The position numbers were made by a program, and so were the translations under genes. Shown in pieces: positions 7,159-17,165 of a stretch of DNA of 64,000 bases. Below the pieces are notes generated by a model, which was not told the origin of the DNA, searched no databases, and worked only from the letters and a program-made list of their open reading frames with translations. The first letter of the stretch is position 1; each line of letters opens with the position of its first letter. The stretch is taken from the NCBI GenBank assembly GCA_965276675.1, contig OZ255624.1, positions 496,001 to 560,000 of the forward strand, given 5' to 3'. The stretch is from G965276675 sp965276675 (GTDB taxonomy: Bacteria > Acidobacteriota > Terriglobia > Terriglobales > Acidobacteriaceae).

Positions 7159-9135
7159 CTACTTCGCCTGCTGCGGTACTGCCTCGGGCTTGGTGGTGGT
7201 TAAAGGTTTGAGGATGTCATCCAGCAGCGCGGGCGTGCCCTCCACGCGTTCGAGCCTGGGATAGCGTTCCCCGCCGTGGTAGTCGAGGTGGATTACCTGG
7301 AAGTCGCCGGTGTTGGAGACGATAAGTTCCAGAGGCGCAGTCGTCCCCTTGGCCTCGCGAATGGCGCGTTTCAGGCCGTCGCCGCTATAGGCGTGGCCGT
7401 TGACCGCAATGATCTTGCTGCCGGGTCCCATGCCGGCTTTGTACGCTGGCGAGTTCACGATGACATCGGCGACCGTACCATCCTTCGCGATACGAAGGCC
7501 GAGCGAGAATGCGGCATCCACGCTGTCGCGGCGTTTGAGTGCAGCGGTTTCAAAGCTGGTTGGCGTATCGGTGTAGACCAGCTTGTAGCCGCCGTGCTCA
7601 ATGCCGCCCAGCGGCGCGTGTGCCGCGTGCGAGGTCAAGCGCTCGGTGAGAAAGCCGCGCCAGTCATACGGAGCAACTGCATTCAACCCGGAGACGATGT
7701 CGTTGAAAGTGTAGGGCAACACCTCGGGTGGCGTGTTGCCGCCAACCCCCAGGAAGCGGGCAGCGAAGTCGTTGAGCGACTTCTGGTTGTGGGTCAGATT
7801 CCGGATCGTAGTATCCGCGTCCAGCCAGACCAGCTCACCCTCCGGATAGTAGTCCTGGCCGCGTCTCCAGTTGCTCCACCATGGGCTGCCTCCGCGCAGG
7901 ATCTGGGCGGCAACGGCGGTGTCCTGGAGATTGCGCCAGGTGCGGCCCGGCTTGTTATCCAACGTCGCGGCCGTCAGCGCAAGCGCCTCGCGGTAATTTT
8001 CCGGTGTCCACAGGCCAGTGCGCGCCGCCAGCACATCGCCCCAGTACTGCGTCATGCCTTCGTAGACCCAGAGCAGATCACCCTTCTGCGGCGTCTTGTA
8101 GTCCGGCGTTGCAAGCCCGATCGGCCGACGGTACTTGCCGTTCCAGGAGTGCGTGAACTCATGCGGCAGCAGCTCTGCGTTCAGCACCGCAAGATCCGCA
8201 TCGGAGACACCGTGCTCCTCAATACCGTTGTCGCTCGATTGATGATGCTCCAGGCCCTCTTCGCGGATTGCATCACTCAGGCTCAGCACGAAATGGTAGC
8301 TCGTGTAGTGGCGCGAGTTGTAGAGCGTGCCGGCCTCGCGTACCAGGCGGGAGATGGAGTCCAAGTAGGACTGCTTCAGCTCCAGGTCTTCCGGCGCATC
8401 CGCTGCGACATCCAGATAGTGCTTCGGGGTGACATCGGGCGCAAGCGGGAACTCGCGGAAGTACTTGCCGGTAATGAGCGGTGAATCGACTAGCTGCTCG
8501 AGCGGCACGGTGGTGAAGGATGCCTCCGCGCCCGTGCCACCTGATTGCGTAAGCGCGGTGCCAAACTTCCAGCCAGCCGGCAGGGTGAGTGAGGCCGTGA
8601 TGGGAATGTCGCGGACCGGAATGTTGGCCGGGTACATCACGACGGAGTTCCACTCCAACACTGCCATGTTCTGGCTCGTGGCATCGTCTTCGTCAGAGCC
8701 GGTCGCGCCAGGCACGGCGAGAAAGTCCATGCTCACGTCGAGCTTGCTGACACCCTTGGGAACCTCCACATGGATGCTGTACATATCCACGTCATCGCGC
8801 CGCCAGGCGAGCTCTTTGCCGTTGGCGCGGATGAAGATGCCAGCGACATTGTCGATGGGGCCCGTAGGCCGGTGATCGCCTGGAATCCACTCCGGGTACT
8901 CGAGCGTGAGCGGACCTGCTTCGACCGGTATCTCCATGCGAGCGTGCAGGGTATGCCGCGGAGCATCTGTCAGGTCGACATGAAGCAGAATGGGCGAAAC
9001 TGCGCGAGGCGCTTTCTGCGCGTGAGCGTATGTGCATGAAAGACCCGCAGCAACACAGACTCCTGCGATCGCTGCGGGTTGAATAACCTTGCTTAACTGC
9101 ATTGCTCCAAACCACCGGGACCCGCTTTTTTCCAT
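7159..9135 (-). CDS. M61 family metallopeptidase with PDZ domain
   Basis: About 658 residues. A signal peptide (VIQPAAIAGVCVAAGL ... AHA) directs export. An N-terminal beta-domain carries the M61 segment YPEWIPGDHRPTGPI; the catalytic domain has the zinc motif HEFTHSWNGK near residue 325 and the third ligand glutamate in WVYEGMTQYW about 30 residues later; a PDZ domain follows near 540-630 (SPAYKAGMGPGSKIIAVNG). The family includes glycyl aminopeptidases. Starts GTG 9153, ATG 9135 and ATG 9102 are all possible; none has a well-spaced SD, and 9135 is a compromise. It follows the beta-propeller gene by under 30 nt, probably in one transcript. Confidence 0.9.
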   Translation of the reverse strand: MEKSGSRWFGAMQLSKVIQPAAIAGVCVAAGLSCTYAHAQKAPRAVSPILLHVDLTDAPRHTLHARMEIPVEAGPLTLEYPEWIPGDHRPTGPIDNVAGIFIRANGKELAWRRDDVDMYSIHVEVPKGVSKLDVSMDFLAVPGATGSDEDDATSQNMAVLEWNSVVMYPANIPVRDIPITASLTLPAGWKFGTALTQSGGTGAEASFTTVPLEQLVDSPLITGKYFREFPLAPDVTPKHYLDVAADAPEDLELKQSYLDSISRLVREAGTLYNSRHYTSYHFVLSLSDAIREEGLEHHQSSDNGIEEHGVSDADLAVLNAELLPHEFTHSWNGKYRRPIGLATPDYKTPQKGDLLWVYEGMTQYWGDVLAARTGLWTPENYREALALTAATLDNKPGRTWRNLQDTAVAAQILRGGSPWWSNWRRGQDYYPEGELVWLDADTTIRNLTHNQKSLNDFAARFLGVGGNTPPEVLPYTFNDIVSGLNAVAPYDWRGFLTERLTSHAAHAPLGGIEHGGYKLVYTDTPTSFETAALKRRDSVDAAFSLGLRIAKDGTVADVIVNSPAYKAGMGPGSKIIAVNGHAYSGDGLKRAIREAKGTTAPLELIVSNTGDFQVIHLDYHGGERYPRLERVEGTPALLDDILKPLTTTKPEAVPQQAK

Positions 9136-9162
9136 AGCGGAATCATCGCACACGGCGCTGGA

Positions 9163-10197
9163 TTACCGGCTAAGAACGAGCACTACAAAGCTGTTCGGCA
9201 GCACGGCCGGACGCGGATGCGGAGCCGCGGCGGTTGCGGCCGGACGCGGACCGAACTTCGCAGCCACGGAGTAAATCGTTCCTGTAGTGGGATCGACAGT
9301 CATGGTGCGGGCGCTCTGCATCGTGGGCAGCGTCTGCACTACGGCGTACTTAGCCTCGCCCTGCTCCTGGACGACCGTCAGGGTGCCGGATTCACCGTTC
9401 GAGCTGAAAGCGAGCTGGTGCTTGCCGTCGAAGCTCGCGGCGTCCGGCCCTTTCCCGATGGCAGGAGTGGCCACCACCTTGCCGGATTCGCTATCGACGA
9501 CGGCCATCTTCTCATTGTCGCAAGCGGCGAAGAGTCGGTCGTGCGCACGATCGATGGCCAATCCGGATGGCGCGTCACAGGGCGCCAGCGGCCAAGTCGC
9601 CGTCACTTTATGCGAAGCAGTGTCGATGCGCACCAACTGGCTTGTATCTTCCAGGTTGACGAAGACGTGACCGTGACTATCCGCCTGCGCAAACTCCGGC
9701 TTACCGGGAAGTGTAATCGTCTCGACTACTTTGTTCGTGTTGGCATCGATCACCGTTGCGTTGTTGCTGCGGCCGTTGAAGGCGTAGACGCTCTTGGTCC
9801 CGGGCTCGAAGAGGATGGCATCCGGATTGGTGCCTGCCGGTATGGATGCCGTGACCTTATACGAAGAACGGTCGAAGACTCGGACCATGTTAGCCGCGCC
9901 ATCGCTGATGTAACCGGTCTTCCCATTGGTGTTCAGTGCGATACCGTGCGTTCCTCCCAGTCCGGTGATCTCCGTCTTTAACTTGCCGGTCGAGGTGTCT
10001 ACAACCATGACGCGGTTGTTGCGAGCGATGTACAGCACGTGTGCCGGCGCATCCACCTGCAGATAATCCCAGCCTCCGTCGCCGCCTAGCGGCCACTCAT
10101 TCTGCATGTGATACGTGTTTGCATTTGGGCTTTGCGCAACCGCTGCCTGAAAGCAGATCGAGGAGAAGAGCAAGAGCGAGGGTACAGTCAATTTCAT
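9163..10197 (-). CDS. Secreted YncE-like beta-propeller protein
   Basis: About 344 residues with a signal peptide (MKLTVPSLLLFSSICFQAAVA). The mature part is a series of about seven blades with YVTN/NHL-type repeats such as NRVMVVDTSTGKL, MVRVFDRSSYKV, NATVIDANTNKVVETI, KMAVVDSESGKVVATP and a terminal GTIYSVAAKFG. Such proteins are periplasmic or surface propellers, often binding partners; no enzymatic motif is visible. ATG 10197 is chosen over GTG 10209 because GGAG lies 11 nt upstream and it gives a classical signal peptide. It is the first gene of a probable two-gene unit with the M61 peptidase. Confidence 0.85.
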   Translation of the reverse strand: MKLTVPSLLLFSSICFQAAVAQSPNANTYHMQNEWPLGGDGGWDYLQVDAPAHVLYIARNNRVMVVDTSTGKLKTEITGLGGTHGIALNTNGKTGYISDGAANMVRVFDRSSYKVTASIPAGTNPDAILFEPGTKSVYAFNGRSNNATVIDANTNKVVETITLPGKPEFAQADSHGHVFVNLEDTSQLVRIDTASHKVTATWPLAPCDAPSGLAIDRAHDRLFAACDNEKMAVVDSESGKVVATPAIGKGPDAASFDGKHQLAFSSNGESGTLTVVQEQGEAKYAVVQTLPTMQSARTMTVDPTTGTIYSVAAKFGPRPAATAAAPHPRPAVLPNSFVVLVLSR

Positions 10198-10217
10198 AGC
10201 GGTTGTCACTCCGAGAC

Positions 10218-10259
10218 GGTTAAGGATTCAGGACGTACACTAGCAACCGAAGGTTAAGG
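10218..10259. repeat. Direct repeat GGTTAAGG in divergent promoter region
   Basis: GGTTAAGG occurs at 10218-10225 and again at 10252-10259, between the divergent beta-propeller and response-regulator genes. The 34-base period (about three helical turns) would suit a DNA-binding protein, possibly the adjacent regulator. Inference only. Confidence 0.35.
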
Positions 10260-10336
10260 CTGACTGAAGAATCGTGTAGCTTCAGCTTGATTTAATCGTC
10301 CAACCATATTGTAAGTGCGAGGCAGCAGCATCCGAT

Positions 10337-11062
10337 ATGCGTGTACTGATCATTGAAGACGAGGAGCGGGTTGCACAGAATATCGCAACGGCGTTGCGCG
10401 AGACTGCGGACTACGCGGTGGACCTGGCAGAAGACGGCGAGACAGGCCTGCACCTGGCGGCCAATGGCGTCTACGACCTGATACTCCTCGATCTCATGCT
10501 GCCACGCATTGATGGTTTGACGCTGCTAAATAAATTGCGCAAACGCGGCGACGCGACGCCAGTGCTGGTCCTGACAGCGCAGAGTGGAAAGACCTCCACT
10601 ATCGAGCTGCTGAACGCCGGCGCGGATGATTATCTCGCAAAACCCTTCGACCTGGGTGAGCTGATCGCGCGGTCCAAGGCGCTTATCCGCCGCGGCAAAG
10701 GCGTCGCTCACCCGCTGCTCTCGGTGCCCGGCCTGGAAGTCGACACACTGGAGAAGTCTGTGCAGCGGCGCGGAAAGCCGGTGGAGCTATCGCCCACCGA
10801 GTACCGCATTTTGGAATATCTGATGCATCGGCCGCGCGTTGTCGTCTCCAAGCGCGAGCTGCTTGAGCATCTTTATGATTACAACTGGGCGCGCCACTCC
10901 AATGTGATCGAGGCCCACCTCTCGAACCTGCGCAGAAAGCTCGACCCTGGGTCGGAGTCGCCGCTGATTGAGACACTGCGCGGCCGCGGCTACCGGCTTA
11001 GCCTGCAGGGCGACACTAGCCTGCAAGGCGACACTGGGAACGGCAACGCCGAGACGGAGTGA
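10337..11062 (+). CDS. OmpR-family response regulator
   Basis: 241 residues. The receiver domain has the acidic pair E7/D8 (IIEDEE), phospho-acceptor D52 (LILLDLMLP), the switch threonine (VLTAQSG) and lysine (DYLAKPFD). The C-terminal winged helix is of the OmpR/PhoB type (ELSPTEYRILEYLMHRP, then NVIEAHLSNLRRKL and IETLRGRGYRL). It is immediately upstream of its histidine kinase. The tail contains a short repeated segment (SLQGDT twice). The nearby convergent RND efflux operon is a plausible target, but that is inference. Confidence 0.94.
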   Translation: MRVLIIEDEERVAQNIATALRETADYAVDLAEDGETGLHLAANGVYDLILLDLMLPRIDGLTLLNKLRKRGDATPVLVLTAQSGKTSTIELLNAGADDYLAKPFDLGELIARSKALIRRGKGVAHPLLSVPGLEVDTLEKSVQRRGKPVELSPTEYRILEYLMHRPRVVVSKRELLEHLYDYNWARHSNVIEAHLSNLRRKLDPGSESPLIETLRGRGYRLSLQGDTSLQGDTGNGNAETE

Positions 11063-11064
11063 CG

Positions 11065-12477
11065 ATGTACTCCGTCAAGCGCCGCATCGTCATCATCGTT
11101 CTGTGCTCCGAGCTGGTGCTGACCGGCGCGGCGACCGCGGTCGCACTGCTGTATGAGCGCGCGCAACTCTTCACCAGCTTCGATGTGGCGCTTCAGGGCA
11201 AAGCGGATTCGGTGATGGCGGCAGTGCAGGAGGCCGGCGACGAATCAGACAACATCCGTCTCGATACCCACTCCTTGCAGATCCCCCCGGCCGATCTCTT
11301 TGATGTGCGCGAGCCGAACGGCCATCTGCTGGGACGTTCCGCCAACTGGCCCACGCTGCCAGAGAAGGTCGTCTCCGGCCAGGATGGACTGCGCGACTTC
11401 CGCAGCGAAGGCAGGCGGTTTCACGGACTGCTGATGCACGGCGTACGCACCGTGGATCCGAACGAACAGGGCGCCGGTATGCCGCGCCCCGTCGTCGTTT
11501 TCTACGCTGCTCCGATCCACGCGGTCACGAAGGCGCTGCAGCGGGAGGCCAAATATCTCGCCGTAGTCAACTTTCTGGTGCTCACGCTAACGGGTGCTGT
11601 CGTACTCCTGCTGCTGCGGAAAGGGCTAGCCCCTTTGGGAGGACTAGCGACTGCAGCGGCCGGAGTCTCGACGCGTTCGTGGAGCTTCGAACCACCAGCG
11701 GCGGCGCGCAATGCCGCGGAGCTGCGCCCGCTGATCGATGCACTGGAGACTGCTCTCAGAGGGCTTGAGCTTTCGTTCGTGCAGCAAAGCACCTTTGTCA
11801 ACGATGCGGCACACGAACTTAAGACCGCCGTGACCATCGTTAAGTCCTCGCTGCAACTGTTGATGCTTAAAGAACGCACTGCCGCCGAGTATCGCTCTGG
11901 TCTTGAGCTCTGCCTGAGCGACTGCGGTCGCATGGAGGAGCTGGTTGTGAAGATGCTGATGCTCGCGCGCTTTGAGCAGCGCGGCGGCAAAGAGCTGGCC
12001 CAAATTGAACGCACACAGACAGTGACGACGGATTTTACGCTCTGTGTGCATCAGGTGATCGAGCAGTTAGCGCCCACGGCAAAACTGGGCAACATTCATT
12101 TACAGCTCGACGCAGTCGAATCGGCATTCGTGGAGATTCCGGCCGAAGAGTGCATCATCCTGGTTACAAATCTTTTGCTAAATGCGATCCAGCACAGCCC
12201 GGCGCAGACGATGATCACACTGCAAGTAACGCATGGGCCGCCGGGGCAACTCCTTTTTTCCGTACAGGACCAAGGGAGCGGCATTGCAGCCGAACATCTG
12301 CCGTTTATCTTTCAACGCTTCTACCGCGGCGATCCGTCGCGATCCCGGAACTCCGGCGGTACGGGCCTGGGGCTTGCCATCTGCCACGCGATCACCGAAG
12401 CTCACGGCGGCACGATTGAGATTGCAAGCCAGCTGGGAAAAGGAACCCGCGTTAGAGCATTTCTCCTGATGCAATGA
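11065..12477 (+). CDS. Sensor histidine kinase
   Basis: 470 residues, inner membrane. Transmembrane segment one lies near residues 8-28, a periplasmic sensor region of about 130 residues follows, segment two is YLAVVNFLVLTLTGAVVLLLL, then a HAMP-like linker. The H-box is AAHELKTAV with H250 as the phospho-acceptor; the usual proline after HELKT is alanine. ATP-binding boxes follow: NLLLNAIQHSP (N), DQGSGI (G1), FQRFYRGD (F), GGTGLGLAI (G2). ATG 11065 is preferred to the overlapping GTG 11059 because GGAG lies 5 nt upstream; it starts 2 nt after the regulator stop, indicating co-translation. Confidence 0.92.
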   Translation: MYSVKRRIVIIVLCSELVLTGAATAVALLYERAQLFTSFDVALQGKADSVMAAVQEAGDESDNIRLDTHSLQIPPADLFDVREPNGHLLGRSANWPTLPEKVVSGQDGLRDFRSEGRRFHGLLMHGVRTVDPNEQGAGMPRPVVVFYAAPIHAVTKALQREAKYLAVVNFLVLTLTGAVVLLLLRKGLAPLGGLATAAAGVSTRSWSFEPPAAARNAAELRPLIDALETALRGLELSFVQQSTFVNDAAHELKTAVTIVKSSLQLLMLKERTAAEYRSGLELCLSDCGRMEELVVKMLMLARFEQRGGKELAQIERTQTVTTDFTLCVHQVIEQLAPTAKLGNIHLQLDAVESAFVEIPAEECIILVTNLLLNAIQHSPAQTMITLQVTHGPPGQLLFSVQDQGSGIAAEHLPFIFQRFYRGDPSRSRNSGGTGLGLAICHAITEAHGGTIEIASQLGKGTRVRAFLLMQ

Positions 12478-12499
12478 ACGCGCGAAGTGAATCTCCGTG

Positions 12500-12523
12500 C
12501 AGCCTTTCCGCGAAGAAAGGCTG
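12500..12523. terminator. Hairpin between convergent genes
   Basis: Perfect 9-bp inverted repeat CAGCCTTTC/GAAAGGCTG around a 6-base loop, 22 nt after the kinase stop and before the RND permease stop on the other strand. There is no T run, so it may act as a weak bidirectional terminator or RNA stabiliser. Confidence 0.5.
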
Positions 12524-12565
12524 TGTCCGCTTCTGCTCCCTGTCTACACCTGCAGGAGAAATGCT

Positions 12566-15500
12566 CTATTGTGCAACTGCCACAGGCACAGAACGCCGCG
12601 ACTTAGCCGTCAGCCTGAAATAGATTACCGGCGTCACCACGAGCGAGAGCAGCATGGAGATCAGCAGGCCGCCGATTACGGCAATGGCGAGCGGCTGCAA
12701 CATCTGCGAACCGGCTCCCAGCGCAAGCGCTAGCGGAAACATTCCGGTGATGGCGGCCAGGGCCGTCATTAGGATAGGGCGCAAGCGCCGCCGCCCCGCC
12801 AACAGCATGGCTTGCTCTGGCGCTACACCGGCATCGCGAAATTTCTCGTCCGCATCCAGCAGCAGGATGCCATTCTTCGCAACGATGCCGATAACCATGA
12901 TCAGTCCCATAAAAGAGGCGACGTTGAAGGTCGTTCCGGTGATGAGCAGAGCCAGGATCACGCCCGCGCTGGAGAGCACCGAAGAGGTAAGGATCGCGAT
13001 CGGCGCCGAAAAGTTACGGAATTCGGTAAGGAGCACGCCGAAGACCAGGCCAAGTGCTAGCAGCAGAACCTTTCTGAGCTCCGCAAAAGAGGTCTGCTGC
13101 TCCTGATAGGTGCCTCCGTACTCGACCCTGACTGTGGGCGGCAGGTGCAGGCTGTTCACCTTCGCCTGAACCAGCTTGATGGCGCCTCCCAGGTTGGTCC
13201 CCTCCAGCCGCCCGGTCACAACCACGTCGCGCTGCAAATTCTCGCGCCGGATCTCTGTCTGCCCAGCATTTTGCTGGACGTCAGTCATGGAGCCCAGCGT
13301 CGCGAGATGACCGGTGCTGCTGTTCAGCATGGTGTTCTTGATAGCATCGAGCGACGCTCGATGTTCCTCCCCGTAACGGACGCGCACGGTGTAAGCACGG
13401 CCATTTTGGATAACTGGCGTAGTCGCTGGTTCACCCTCGACGATGGCCGCTGCATCCATGGCTAATTCCTGAGAGGTGAAGCCCATTCGGGAAGCGAGTG
13501 CGGGGTCGATTTGAAATGTGGTCGATGGACCGCTGATCGTGTTCTCCACGCCGTTCAACACGTCCACCACGCCGGGCACGGTCTTGATAGCGTCCGCCAC
13601 CTGCGGTCCGAGCTGGTTGAGGAGCGCATCATTTGTCGAAAACAACTTGATCTGGACCGGCTCGGGTGAGTTCGAAAGATCGCCAATCATGTCCTGCAGC
13701 ACCTGGATGAACTCCACACTTAACTGCGGCTCGGAGGCGTTGATCCGCTCCCGGATGTCGGCCATTACTTCATCGATGCCGCGGCTGCGCTTGGAGTTCA
13801 GCCTCACCGTCATATCGCCGGTATTGGCTTCCGTTACCGCGGCCAACCCCATCTGCAGTCCAGTGCGGCGCGATACGTTTGCGACCTCGGGCGTCTGCTG
13901 AAGAATGGTCTCCACATGCTGCAGCACACGGTTAGTCTCCGAGAGCGACGAGCCAGCGGGCATGATGTAGTCCAGCACAAAGCCGCCCTCATCCATGGCC
14001 GGCAGCAGGTCCGATCCCAGCCCCTTGTAGCTGAAGTACGTTCCCAGCAGAAGCACAACGCACGCAGCTGCGACCCATAGCGGACGCTCCAGGCAGACTC
14101 GCAGCACGCGCTCATAGAAGTTCACGATGTGCTTCATCGCGCCTTTAAGAGCGTGCTCTTCCTGTTTCGCTAGGCGCAGCACCTCCGGCTGGTCGTCTTC
14201 GAAGTGCGTGCTCTCGGTTGCCGGGTGTGTTTCGGTACGTGAAAACTCGCCAGCACTCCCGGCGTGCTTTGGGCTGCGCAGCATCAGAAGGCTGAGTGCT
14301 GGCGTCCATGAGAGCGCCAGCGCCAGCGATGTGATGAGTGAAACCGCCATGGTAATGGCGAGCGCGCGGAAGAAGCTCCCGGTCACGCCAGTGACGGAGA
14401 TTAACGGCAGAAAGACGACGACCGGCGTGACCGTGCAAAAGAAGAGCGGCACCGTAATCTCGGCGAGAGCCTTGCGAACCGCATCGATGCGGCCCTCCCC
14501 CGATTCCCGGTGGAGCACGATATTTTCCACCATCACGATGGCGTCATCGATTACCAGGCCCACTGCGGCAGCCAGCCCTCCGAGCGTCATGAGATCGAAG
14601 CTGAGGCCGAAGACCTTGATGAAGACAAATGTAATCGCTACGGTTACAGGAATCACTAGCCCAGCAACGAGCGAAGCGCGCCAGTCGCGGAGAAAGATCA
14701 CGATGACGAGCGAGGCAAGGATGATGCCGATCAGAATAGCGTCGCGCACACTGCTGATGCTGGCGCGCACCAGCTCCGATTGATCGTAAAACGGCTCGAC
14801 GTGAATGCCGGGCGGCAGCTTCTTTTCAAGAGCCGCCATCTCCGCTGTCACTTCATCAGCAACCTGCACTGTATTGCTGATGGGCTGCCGCGAGATGTTG
14901 AGCAGCACGGCCGGCTTGCCGTTGGCACTTACAACTGTGTAGAGCGGCTGTGTCGAGGGAGAGACCGTCGCCACGTCGGAGATGCGCACTGGCACCCCCC
15001 CGGGCGTGGTCTTCACGGCGATGTTCGCCAGATTGGCTGAGTTCTGTGACTGTGCGCCGATCAGCCCGAGAACGAGCTGATGGTTTGCCTCATACAGTCC
15101 TGGTGAATCGACGAAATTCGTCTGCTGGATCGCTGCTAACAGGTCGGGCACGGTGACGCCGGAATTCGCGAGCTTTGCCGGGTCGGGCACCACGCCAAAC
15201 TCCGGCACCTGACCGCCCTGCACGATGACCGTGCTGACGCCGTTGAGCCGGTTCAGCGCGGGCCTTAGCTGATAGGTCGCGATTTGCCAAAGGTCAGTCT
15301 GCGAGATCGTATCGGAGGTTAGGCTGTAACCCAGGATTGGAAATGTCGCAAAGGTGAGCCGTTGCGAACGGAGCTGCACTGTGGGCGGCAATGCCTGCTG
15401 CACCCGGCTTAACGCTGCATCGACCAGCTGCAGCGTGCGGTACATGTCAACGTTCCAGTCAAAGAAAAGGCTTACCTCGGCGGAGCCGCGGCTGGTGGTC

Positions 15501-15799
15501 GATCGCACCGTTTGCAGCCCGGGAACGGAGTTGATGGCGTTTTCGATCGGTCGGGTGATGGTGACTTCCATCTGCTCCACCGGCATCACGCCGTTGTCGA
15601 TGCCAATCACGACACGTGGAAAGTTGGTGCTAGGAAAGACGGAGATGGGGATAGAGAGCGCCAGGTACACGCCGGCCGCCGCGAGCACGACCGTAAAGAA
15701 CAGGATGGTGCGCGCGTGCCGCGTCAGCCAGAAGCTGTCGCGTTCAGACGGCATGGTTCCGGCTTCTTGACTTGTTCCTCTTCGCGTGGGCAGCTTCAT
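12566..15799 (-). CDS. RND multidrug efflux permease, HAE1/AcrB type
   Basis: 1077 residues, the normal length for an RND inner-membrane pump. Transmembrane segment one is TILFFTVVLAAAGVYLAL; the proton-relay aspartates are D418 and D419 in GLVIDDAIVMVEN, and the TM10 lysine is in VAKNGILLLD. Large periplasmic loops contain the porter and docking domains. It uses the proton gradient to drive export through the adaptor and outer-membrane channel encoded just upstream. Its ATG overlaps the adaptor stop by 4 nt (ATGA), a translational coupling. A cytoplasmic insert of about 50 residues rich in charged residues lies between the two halves (near 520-560). Confidence 0.94.
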   Translation of the reverse strand: MKLPTRRGTSQEAGTMPSERDSFWLTRHARTILFFTVVLAAAGVYLALSIPISVFPSTNFPRVVIGIDNGVMPVEQMEVTITRPIENAINSVPGLQTVRSTTSRGSAEVSLFFDWNVDMYRTLQLVDAALSRVQQALPPTVQLRSQRLTFATFPILGYSLTSDTISQTDLWQIATYQLRPALNRLNGVSTVIVQGGQVPEFGVVPDPAKLANSGVTVPDLLAAIQQTNFVDSPGLYEANHQLVLGLIGAQSQNSANLANIAVKTTPGGVPVRISDVATVSPSTQPLYTVVSANGKPAVLLNISRQPISNTVQVADEVTAEMAALEKKLPPGIHVEPFYDQSELVRASISSVRDAILIGIILASLVIVIFLRDWRASLVAGLVIPVTVAITFVFIKVFGLSFDLMTLGGLAAAVGLVIDDAIVMVENIVLHRESGEGRIDAVRKALAEITVPLFFCTVTPVVVFLPLISVTGVTGSFFRALAITMAVSLITSLALALSWTPALSLLMLRSPKHAGSAGEFSRTETHPATESTHFEDDQPEVLRLAKQEEHALKGAMKHIVNFYERVLRVCLERPLWVAAACVVLLLGTYFSYKGLGSDLLPAMDEGGFVLDYIMPAGSSLSETNRVLQHVETILQQTPEVANVSRRTGLQMGLAAVTEANTGDMTVRLNSKRSRGIDEVMADIRERINASEPQLSVEFIQVLQDMIGDLSNSPEPVQIKLFSTNDALLNQLGPQVADAIKTVPGVVDVLNGVENTISGPSTTFQIDPALASRMGFTSQELAMDAAAIVEGEPATTPVIQNGRAYTVRVRYGEEHRASLDAIKNTMLNSSTGHLATLGSMTDVQQNAGQTEIRRENLQRDVVVTGRLEGTNLGGAIKLVQAKVNSLHLPPTVRVEYGGTYQEQQTSFAELRKVLLLALGLVFGVLLTEFRNFSAPIAILTSSVLSSAGVILALLITGTTFNVASFMGLIMVIGIVAKNGILLLDADEKFRDAGVAPEQAMLLAGRRRLRPILMTALAAITGMFPLALALGAGSQMLQPLAIAVIGGLLISMLLSLVVTPVIYFRLTAKSRRSVPVAVAQ

Positions 15800-17154
15800 T
15801 GTCTCTCTGCTTTCGCTGGGCTGGTCTTCTCAGCGCCGGTTTTCTCTGGGCCGGCGTCACCTTTGGTCTGTCCCGCGGGCGCCTGCACGCTCACCTTGGT
15901 TCCATCTTCCAGCGCATAGGAACCCTGGTTCACGATGGTCTCGCCGGCGTGGAGACCATCGGTGATCTGCGTCTGTGCTCCGTCCACAATGCCGGTGGTC
16001 ACGGGCCGCTTATGCGCCACGCTATCCGCACCGATCACCATCAGGCTCTTGGCGCCGCTAGTGTCCGTCTGCACGGCCTCGGTGGGAACCACGACCGCAT
16101 CCGGCACGGTGCGACCGGTGATGTTGACGTGCACCGGCGTGCCCACCTTCAGCACTCCTTTGGCGTTGTTCAGCTTCACCCAGACCTCCACCGTGGTCGA
16201 TCCCGGATCGACCGCCGGACTGATCAGCGTCAGCGTTCCCTCCGCGGGTGTGTCGAAGGTGCTGGAGGTCACTTCAGCGGCGCCCCCCAGCCGCAGGGAA
16301 TGTGCCTGCACCAGTGACACATGCAGTTTGGCCAGCAGTGAGGATGTATCCATCACGGTGATAAGCGGCTGGCCGGTGCTCGCCATCTCCCCCGCGAATA
16401 ACGCTCGTTCGGTAACCACCCCTTTGATGGGACTGCGAATCTCCGAGTAGCTCAGGCTGGCCTGCGCTCCCTGCAGTTTGCCTTCGGCCGAGGTCACTTG
16501 GCCCTGCGCGTTCTTGAGCTCCGCCGTGCGGCTCACCTGCGCCACCAGCGACAGGTGTTTGGCTGCGATGTCATAGGCGGTCTGCGCCTGGATCAGGCTG
16601 GCCTTTGCTGTGTCCACATCCCGGCCCGGAACCGCTCCCTGATGGAACAACTTCGTCCGCGCATCGAAGACGCTTTGCGCCAGCGTAAGCGCCGACTTTG
16701 ATTGCTGCGCGTCCAGGTTTGCTTTCTGGTATTCCTCCGGCACCTGCACCTGGGTAGCTGTCGTATAGGCTGCCTGTGCTTGCTCGTAGCCGCCGCGGGA
16801 GTCCACCGCAGCGGCGGCCAGGTCGCCGTTTTCCAGGACGGCCAATAGCTGGCCGGCTTTTACGGGGGCACCGCGCTGCACGTAAAACTTCTTCACGGGT
16901 GCTGCGATCTTGGGCGTGATCGCCGCCTGTGCCAGGGGGCTCAGCACCGCATCTCCCTCGATGTGATCGGCGATCGTTTGCACCGCCGCGGTTGCCGACT
17001 GCACAGGGACGACGGGCGTAGGTGTAGCGTCTGGCGGGCTGCTGCATCCTGTGTTCAAAGCCAGAGCAACGCCCAGCATGGAGGCAGCCATAATCTTCAG
17101 CGCCCTCTCCCAGCTCGTTGCTACCCCCGCGCGCGCCGGCCATTTGCGATTCAT
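15796..17154 (-). CDS. RND periplasmic adaptor lipoprotein (membrane fusion protein)
   Basis: About 452 residues. The signal sequence ends in the lipobox LNTGC (Cys near residue 37), so it is anchored in the inner membrane. It has the paired lipoyl half-motifs (APVKKFYVQRGAPVKAGQLL and SPIKGVVTERALFAGEM), a long alpha-helical hairpin between them and a beta-barrel domain with DPGSTTVEVWV. The ATG at 17154 is preferred because GAGGCGG lies upstream; a GTG at 17169 would overlap the previous gene by 4 nt. The C-terminal 30 residues are Lys/Glu/Ala-rich. Middle gene of the TolC-adaptor-pump operon. Confidence 0.92.
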   Translation of the reverse strand: MNRKWPARAGVATSWERALKIMAASMLGVALALNTGCSSPPDATPTPVVPVQSATAAVQTIADHIEGDAVLSPLAQAAITPKIAAPVKKFYVQRGAPVKAGQLLAVLENGDLAAAAVDSRGGYEQAQAAYTTATQVQVPEEYQKANLDAQQSKSALTLAQSVFDARTKLFHQGAVPGRDVDTAKASLIQAQTAYDIAAKHLSLVAQVSRTAELKNAQGQVTSAEGKLQGAQASLSYSEIRSPIKGVVTERALFAGEMASTGQPLITVMDTSSLLAKLHVSLVQAHSLRLGGAAEVTSSTFDTPAEGTLTLISPAVDPGSTTVEVWVKLNNAKGVLKVGTPVHVNITGRTVPDAVVVPTEAVQTDTSGAKSLMVIGADSVAHKRPVTTGIVDGAQTQITDGLHAGETIVNQGSYALEDGTKVSVQAPAGQTKGDAGPEKTGAEKTSPAKAERQ

Positions 17155-17165
17155 CGTTTGCCGCC

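Noticed and set aside
7276..8484. 402-codon plus-strand ORF opposite the M61 peptidase
   Set aside because: Shadow of a gene with a clear zinc motif; no motif or SD of its own.
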